Below are positions 56,379-64,000 of a stretch of 64,000 nt of DNA, piece by piece (position 1 is the first letter of the stretch; every line of letters begins with the position of its first letter). Source of the stretch: Maylandia zebra (Eukaryota; Chordata; Actinopteri; Cichliformes; Cichlidae). The notes below the pieces were generated by a model. The model was not told the DNA's origin. It saw only the letters and a program-made list of their open reading frames with translations, and made no database searches. The stretch lies in assembly GCF_041146795.1 (NCBI RefSeq), contig NC_135169.1, positions 13,707,852-13,771,851 of the forward strand. Direction: 5' to 3'. Both the position numbers and the translations under genes were made by a program.

Positions 56379-58413
56379 GAGCTCTGAAGGGGGGGGATAA
56401 TCAGACAATGACAAACAACTACAATGTAATAAAACAGCATGCGTGACTTTTCTGTCTGCGTGTTTGATTCTTTGGCTGTGAACTCCTCCTACACGATGAG
56501 GAGTGGTGGTATATCTTAGGTTAATCATCATAGCACCTAACTAAATGTAGTTTATCAGTATGTCAACAGCACGAACAGACCAAACAACACCACTATGGGC
56601 ATGTAGCAGTAACATTATTGTGTATGCAGGCTTATTGGGGCTACCCAAAACTTTAAAATAGTCAAAATTAAAATAAATCCTCAGATTTTTTTTAATTGAA
56701 ACCCACTGAGAAAATGACTTGAATCCTTATGAAATGACTGCTCAACTTACCTACTTTTTATCTCTGCTTAAACTGTTAAGTAGTTCAATTTGTCCCAAAA
56801 AGTGGACGTAGTGTTTTCAGTGAGAGAAACGCTTTGTCAGAAGGAATAAACTTTCTGAGATTTCCTTACGTGGATGATGGTGAACATTCATCAATACACT
56901 TTCATTCGTATTTTCCAATCATAAATCTTTATCTTAAGTTATGATCGTTACACGCTAAACAATAATGTCACTAAACAAACAACCTCTGCAATCTTTTCCT
57001 GAAAGATTTATGACTTTACAGCTGATAACTGCCTAGTTCGCATATTATTAAGTTTTTATTTTAACTTAAAAGCCATGACGGTCAGAACAATTAACACTGA
57101 TATCACAACACAACAACTCAGTTCTTCCTGATACTGCAATGCTGGTTTTGTGACTTACAGAGAATAAATAAATATAACAAAACTTTTTAGAACAAGTCCT
57201 AAGCCAAATCTGGATGAAAACATGATAAAAATTGAAATGACAAGCATTCACATGGAATTTACTTTCACATTTTTGACACGTCTGAGGCTTCTTTTGTTCA
57301 GTTTTGCAGCATTTTCACGAGTAACCTACAGTTTATTTAAGGTGACAGAAGAAAAGAAAAAATACAGCTGACAAACAGTTGGCCAAAAGAAAGTGGACAT
57401 TTAAGGATGTGGGTCTTAAAGAGACAGGAGCTTTTTTTTCCTCCAGAGAAGATGTATATGTGAATTGTATGTAGTAGTTCATCTTTAAAACAGAAATATT
57501 TAACCATAGTAAACAGTTCTGTGCTCAAATTAAGTCTTTTATTATCAAAGCAAACGTGTGATTGTGGCAGTGTGTTCAAGTCAACATTGGAAAAATGTGA
57601 AGAAACATGTTTATAAAACTGTGGAGCTTTCTGGCACAACGACCTTCATTATTAATGCTAGGTACATTAGGTAGAATCAAAGTTTGCAGTAAGGTTTTCT
57701 TTCACTGATTGATATGGCATTTAAAAAACAAAAAACACCCACCATTAACTCAGTGCCTTAACACTTAACATTAAGACTTGAAAATATAACTTAAACAACA
57801 ACAACAACAATCAAGAACATAAAGCTACAAAAACAAATTAATTGACACTGATGAGGACCCACCTGGAGCTAGCACTGAGAATTTGAAGTCAAACCACTTT
57901 AAACCACCACAGCCAGAAGGAACTGTAATACTTAAGGGTTTAGTTTATTTTGTGTTAGGTTGCACATCCAGAAACAACAACACGGCTAGTTTAGATTTAG
58001 TCTTTTTTTACCATTTGTATGTGCAGCTTCATTTTCCTTAAGTATATCCCAAAGATATAATTAACACAGTTAGCAACAATCCAGACTGAAAAATACAACA
58101 CAGCTTAGAAGTTTAGCTTTGGCACCACTCTCAGACTAGCTTACAAAAAAATAGTGTCTTTTCTTGTTGGCAGGTTTACGTCATGGATGCTGAAGACATT
58201 AAAAATGTTGTTTCTGATAAAGAGCAAGAGCTAATAATGTAAACGCACCGTCTCTTCCTCCTGTGAGTCCTCAGTACAAAAAATGCTGATTCCAATAAAT
58301 AACCTGAAGGTAGAGTCTCATGTCCACCTCTGTCCATCCGTCCTCTTCAGGAGTCAGGGAGGACAGATGCTGCTGTCATCAGGTGACTTATCTCCCCTCC
58401 TCTTTGTCCTCAC
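56379..58413. other. Region between convergent LEF-like and sgms2-like genes
   Basis: 3' UTRs and intergenic sequence. No coding signal. (ACA)n near 57798. The left part probably belongs to the LEF-like 3' UTR, the right part to the sgms2-like 3' UTR on the minus strand. Confidence 0.6.
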
Positions 58414-61400
58414 TTAACTATCATACCTGTCCACTATACTGTATCTCCGTCTGCATGAGGTAGTAGGGATGGGCACTGGCCACCCAAACTCAACGGGAAC
58501 AGTAGCCTTGACGTTCCCTTCCAGGAATTTGAAGATCCGGTTCCACCAGGTTCTAGTCAGGTACTTGTTGGGTTCCTGATTGTGTACCTGACAGAGCACC
58601 ACAAGTTAGAAAAGAAGAAACAGTTGTTGTTTTCAGTCAATTTTGAAGTCACTCAGATTTGAACTTGTCCGAGATTTTTAGTAGATGCAGCTATGCTATG
58701 AGTTTAAAACTCTTTATGTATCTTTATCTTAATGTAATAATACCTGACACAGTGAAATAACAATAGGCCAAAACAAGATGGCCCAACACAAACACATTCC
58801 AAACAAAAAGTGTATACAAAAATGTATAACAAATTATATATACTATGTCCTATCGGCCTTCTCATTTAAATTGATTCCTCCATTTCAAATGCTTTCGTTA
58901 TTCCTGCAAGTGTTTCGTGCTTCATGACTAACATTTTGTTGCCTGCCCATCATGCTGCTGCTGCTTCTCTATTTGTTATGGAGGTGTGTTGGTTTAAAAA
59001 TGAGATTGTATGTTTTCATCTGGTCTTGTCTGACTAATTGAAGCAGCTGAAAGAATCCTAAAACCCCAGAACACTGAATAAAGCCAGGAGATGGTGTTAC
59101 GAGGCCATAACTCAGTGTGTGTCTACTCACATGTGATTCCAGCATGGCGTAGTACCACCGGAAGGTCCAGTTGACGACAAAGTATGCAACCACCACATCG
59201 ATGCTGTAGTGTTCATGGCCGAGGAGGATGCAGATGAGTCCAAATATGCTCAGGAAAAAGCAGAACCAACGATACCACCAGAACCTGGGCGGGCAGTCTG
59301 AACAAAAACAGGGAATACTAATAAAGCAACATGCACAAATTAGTTTAATACTACGGCTAAGTAGTAAAATCAGGGTAATGTGAAGTTAAGAGTTTATTCG
59401 TGATAAGTTGCATATCAATGTGTGTGATCATGTAAAAATAAATAGGTGTGTAGTTACTCACACTCCTTGATGAAGAGGTAGGACAGCCTCAGCATGATGG
59501 TGTGACCGCTGTACAAATAGTCTCCACACAAGATGTGAGAGCCGGTCACATTCAAACCTGAAGACACAAAGAAATGCAGCGTTTTATGTTAAATAATTAT
59601 CACATCCATCCATTCGCTTCCGCTTATCCTTTTCAGGGTCACGGGGGGCGCTGGAGCCTATCCCAGCTGTCATAGGGCAAGAGGCGGGGTACACCCTGGA
59701 CAGGTCGCCAGTCTGTCGCAGGGCTAACACACAGGGACAGACAACCATTCGCACTCACATTCACTCGCACATTCACACCTAGTGACAATTTGGATTATCC
59801 AATTAACCTATCCCCACAAGCTGCATGTCTTTGAACGGTGGGAGGAAGCCGGAGTACCCGGAGAGAACCCACACAGACATGGGGAGAACATGCAAACTCC
59901 ACACAGAAAGACCCCGGCCTGATGGTGGAATTGAGCTCAGGACCTTCTTGCTGTGCGGCAACAGTGCTAACCACCGTGCCACCGTGCTGCCCCGTTAAAT
60001 AATTATATTATATTATATTCATTCATTTCACGTGATTAAGAACGATGCAGAACTTTTAAAGAAACTCTGCACATTAATGTTGAGTGGACTCGTTTTCTAA
60101 TGTAACCTTAGCTAATGTTGATAATTGTTGGTGGTGGGAACGAGGCTCCCTGGTGTGAGTGAGCATAAATGTTACATCAGTACTCCTTCTGCATGAATAA
60201 AACCCACTGATGATCAATCTCAGATGCCCTAATCTCCGCTGTGTATGCCACAGTGCAATGCAGCAGTGTCCGGTGCTTGAATACACTAGTGTTTCCTGTG
60301 AGTCAGTGTTCAGCTACAAGCCAAATACTAAACACTTACTGTACATATTTTATAAATCTAGTTTTACCTCCTCCTGAGACCATCCGGATAATCCGCCACA
60401 TTTTCTCCGTCACATTGTCGTAGAGCTGCATGGACAGGACAAACGATCTTTAACTGAAGAAGGGCGACTAGTGAACAGGTGAGTACTTAGGTGCACCTTT
60501 ACATACCTTTGGAGCGCACTCTAAGTGTTTTCCAGGTACCGGCAGGGTGGTGATGTACATGGTGATGCAGCGATACAGGTAGAGCGTTGCAATCATGAAG
60601 AAGCACCGCCGAGCCACGATCGCTCTGCAGACAATAACATAAAAGTGTTTTTTCAGTGAGATTCCAATCCGTGTGTCAAAGGACAGTTTGGCAAGAAACT
60701 GAACCCCGTTCACAGCTGAATGAGACAAAGCACTAAGTAACCCCGGGGACAACTGGGGGAACACTGTATATAAGAACCAGTCCATTTATTAAGTACTGCA
60801 AAAATCTGAGGGAGAAATAAAATTGACTACAACAGAGAGTGGGGACCCAAGATGGAAAACTCCCAGCATTTTATGTGTTTCTAACACAACCACGAGGTAA
60901 TTAAACATAATTCACTAGCATAACCAGAAATGCTGACAATAACAACAAGTTAGGAATTAGTGACGTGCCTTTGCCACAGATCAAAACACCTTTGCGATCA
61001 GGAGATGTGGGAAAACTTTCTGTCGGAAAATCCCTGTAGTGATTGTTAAATGCACTGGAGCATGCCTCACTAACGCTCCGTCAACTACAATTAAACCACG
61101 TAATGCACGACACTGTGAAACTCGTGCTCTGCAAGAATGTGAGTTTAAAAGATCACACTGACGTTTACTCCATAAGGGAGGGGAATTGGGCTTGGGTGCA
61201 GTACGAGTGTTAGTACACCTTCAATCCTTAGTATTACCTGTGTTTAAGTGCCAGCCACTGGACGAGCCACAATCCACAGAGAGTCAAGCCACAGGCCTCT
61301 GTTGCTTTGAAGGCCCAGGGCACTCTGTCAATGTAGTCGAAGAACTTGTCAGGAAGCGGCGGAATCACAGATTTGTCAGGCACCCGTTCATGGATGATAA

Positions 61401-61755
61401 CGATTATGACAGCGTTGAAGACGAGGGCGAAGAAGGCGTAGATAAAGGACACGCCCGTTTTCCACCACTCTTTAGGGAGAGGGTCGTCAGACTCCTTGGT
61501 GATCTTGTCGTAGTTGCAGCGTTGCTGTATCTTGTTGCACAGCGAGTTTATCAGCTGGTTCTCTTTCAGCACTTCAGTAATTTTTCTGCGCCTGCCTTTG
61601 CCGTCACCATCGAGAACATCCTCAGAATGAGGTGTCCGGGAGATGTGGTGAGTATGGTTGGGCACCTTCGTAGACTGAGGAGGTGAAGGCGGATCTGTCG
61701 AAATCACCTCTATGCAGTTTTTATCATCTTCCTGGATCAGTTCTGATGCTGCCAT
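58414..61755 (-). CDS. sgms2: Sphingomyelin synthase 2-like (phosphatidylcholine:ceramide cholinephosphotransferase)
   Basis: Moves phosphocholine from phosphatidylcholine to ceramide, giving sphingomyelin and diacylglycerol, at the plasma membrane or Golgi. Six coding exons on the minus strand: 61755-61238, 60624-60507, 60425-60368, 59557-59462, 59297-59131, 58587-58414; 376 residues, no stop. Start chosen at MAASELIQEDD (61755) because the frame upstream has no ATG. N-terminal cytosolic tail about 95 residues, then about six membrane segments. Motifs: ERVP and PPLPDKFFDYIDRV, RRCFFMIATLYLYRCITMYI (D2), CGDYLYSGHT with catalytic His (D3), HEHYSIDVVVAY with catalytic His and Asp (D4). Odd: the D4 end reads WYY where WYH is usual. 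No SAM domain, which separates it from SGMS1 and SAMD8. A conserved WWKTGVSFIYAFF first membrane segment points to SGMS2. Confidence 0.93.
59603..59994. mobile_element. High-copy fish interspersed repeat
   Basis: CCATTCGCTTCCGCTTATCC at the left, GGAGAACATGCAAACTCCAC and CTAACCACCGTGCCACCGTG at the right: a very common fish repeat, here in the sgms2-like intron. Scraps of the same wording occur near 38377 and 62795. Confidence 0.7.
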
Positions 61756-64000
61756 TGAAGTCTTTGGCAAATAAGTTCTCTGATTTATGTGAAAAAGTTT
61801 AATGAGTTCTTTGATCACTCACAAGAGTGAGCTTCTGTGTCAATAATGAAGAAGTCCGACTGTCAGCAGCGATTGAGCTCCTTGGTCTGCAAACCATTTG
61901 GTATTAACGACAGAGCAGCGATCTTCAGTATTTGCAGTGACGTCACAGAGAAAGCAGGTGACCGGCATAAACCTGAAAAAAAGAAGACCATGAGTAAAAA
62001 AAATAACTACAACTCTGTTATGAGTTATCAGTAAGGATCTTATATAGACTCGCATTAGTACACCTACATAACCCAAACAGTTTCACTACGTCGTACATCT
62101 GCAGTGAAATAACGTAAGTTACAAAAACAGAAACTAAGATAGACATTGCATGTTGAGCGTGTCAGAATCAGATTACATTAGAGTTTAGATAACAATAATC
62201 AGATGAACTTACAGCATCTGCCCTTCTCATCCATCAGATAAAGTTTTTCAGCTGAATCTTCAGAACAACGATGAGTTTCAAGAACTCTCCTTTCACTCAC
62301 TGAGTATCACGCTACACCTGCAGTGTGGGTTTGTCTTATATTAGCGGCATCACCATTAGCCCAGATCTTTACTAAACTGCATAAAGTGAAAATTGTACTT
62401 TTTCATTAGACCTACTCCATAACCTCAGCCCAGAAACCGGTCTTGTATTGACACTACAAATTTCTCTCTGCTTCTTTTTCTGCTGCCATTTCTCAAATCG
62501 ACTGGAAGTGCACGGATCAACTTAAAAAGACGAACTCCGCTGCCAGTTCTTGCTTTGGTGGTGAAATTGAAATAGTCACACTGGCAACACTATCAGCTGC
62601 TTGTGTGGAGGATCTACATGTGTTCAACACAGAAGTACAGATTAATCTTTAAATGCATTGTTGTACAACACAGGTACTCATTCTGGTCTCCCTTACAACT
62701 CAAGTCCCCAAAATACTGGTAATACCAGCTCGCACACTATCATGTAACTCTCTTAAAAGCAGACCTTTACCATCCATTCATCCAACCTTTTTCTGTTTAT
62801 CCATTTCAGGGTCACAGCAAGTCATTCTGGTCCCTCTTAGGACATTAAGTCCTCACAGAGTGACTGTAGACAGACTTACGTCCCCACAATGTCAGTAATA
62901 CTGGTATACACACACCTACACCCGGAAGCCCACATGACTCCAGAGAATTTGGCCTTTAGTAACCTGAGGATGACACTCCCTGCAAAGCCAACACGCCCAC
63001 ACAAACACAGTGTGTGAACCCACAGCTGCTGACACGTTCTGACAGCATGCCACCTGGGACAGACACCGCCATTTCAAGTCTTCACCTTCAGGATCAGTAT
63101 CTGCTGATAATGTGCTGATAAACCTCCCACGCCCTTCCTCGTTCAAGAAGCAAGGCGTGGTTTGACAAATAACAAAATGATCATTAAACTTCAGTTTAAA
63201 AACATAAAAACTGGGCCAGCATTAGAAACGAACATGACTATTCAATGAATCCAAGTTCATAGTTTGATACTGACTTACATGTTATTTGAAATTATAAGGA
63301 TTTATTCATCGACTTCTAAAATAAAATGTGCACTTGTAAACCCACTGCTGATAAATTCCTCCTGAGTGTGTTGCCTTTCTACCAACACTTCACACAGGAG
63401 TGCATGTCTGACATCACCTGTGTGTGAGCATCGCCATGTGAATGTTTTCTAACCAGTCTCACCCGACAGAATTACTCAGGCAAGACGTTTCCATGAAAAT
63501 AAACTGTTCACAGCTGTATGAAAGATGCTAAATGATAATTAGTTAGTTTTAAGCTTGAAAAGTTGAACTTTTTTTTTAGAAAAAAAAGTAGTAAAGTAGA
63601 AAAAGTTGAATATAATACAATAAAGTGATTCTATAAAGTGACTACAGCTGTCATTGCAGTTTCTAGGTCCCCAGCCCCAGTTAGCAGCTGGTGGCACTGT
63701 AACATATTTGAAATGATAACTGTGTTTATAGAATACATTTAACTGTGTAGCACTTCTGTCACCAACCAGTAAGATTTAAGCATCCAGTTGAACATCCCAC
63801 ACCCCTGATACTTTTAGGGAACCAATCATGTTGCGAAAAACAAAAACCCTAAAGAAAAAAAAAAAAAGAGTAACTGTGTCCCTACGAACAGCAAATACAG
63901 AAAAATCCAAATAACTACCTTTTCATACTTTGTCCCAAACACAACTCCTGCTGCCCACCATCAGCTGCTCTGCCCTGAATGAACCTTTATTTGCTTTTCT
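61756..64000 (-). other. sgms2-like 5' UTR, promoter side and flank
   Basis: A splice acceptor (ATAAATCAG, minus strand, at about 61780) just before the start codon suggests a non-coding first exon further right, perhaps near 62210-62350. No other gene or clear element; a scrap of the high-copy repeat at 62790-62830 and an A-run at 63856-63867. Confidence 0.45.

Noticed and set aside
61186..61686. 166-codon plus-strand frame
   Set aside because: Antisense shadow of the first coding exon of the sgms2-like gene.

Overview
The window looks like nuclear DNA from a teleost fish, probably a percomorph. Cichlid-like is possible but not proven. The reasons are compact multi-exon genes with GT-AG introns, the fish-type zinc-finger N-terminal exon that starts MSKSDILRG, a vertebrate sphingomyelin synthase gene, a LEF/TCF HMG-box gene, and dense fish-type transposons (hAT, Tc1/mariner, pogo, L1 and L2-like LINEs, tRNA-derived SINEs).

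Left edge (1-3.9 kb): a dead LINE reverse transcriptase fragment, then a complete hAT transposon (784-3350) whose 580-residue transposase is split by one intron and reads intact. From 4.0 to 50.9 kb, three plus-strand genes are built from the same exon kit. Gene 1 (4004-18557, 5' end outside the window) ends in a SAMD3-like module. Gene 2 (22445-27612) ends in ten C2H2 zinc fingers. Gene 3 (29213-50850) ends in twelve C2H2 fingers.

The kit is an N-terminal coiled-coil exon (genes 2 and 3), short acidic exons, and one to four copies of a repeating unit of three exons, here called B, A and C. B carries an RIRILED-like strand. A carries about 76-80 residues with an invariant STFPQL core. C is an acidic linker. 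The unit enters and leaves at codon phase 2, and every effector exon (SAM-like or zinc finger) is entered at phase 2. Units can therefore be multiplied and effectors exchanged without frameshift. I counted exon lengths and all three genes close in frame (1094+, 667 and 857 residues). B plus A reads like a beta-grasp (ubiquitin/PB1-like) fold; that is inference. This modular family is the best candidate for an undescribed system here.

The introns are a transposon graveyard with many exact junctions. At least six non-autonomous or composite hAT elements have perfect 8-bp target duplications. One Tc1 element of DD37E type is interrupted by a hAT. An L1 insertion has a target duplication that copies a splice donor of gene 3.

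Right part (52.7-64 kb): a short, divergent LEF1/TCF-type HMG-box gene on the plus strand and an intact sphingomyelin synthase 2-like gene on the minus strand. In human, SGMS2 and LEF1 lie close together at 4q25, so this end looks like a conserved syntenic block, possibly a teleost duplicate of it.
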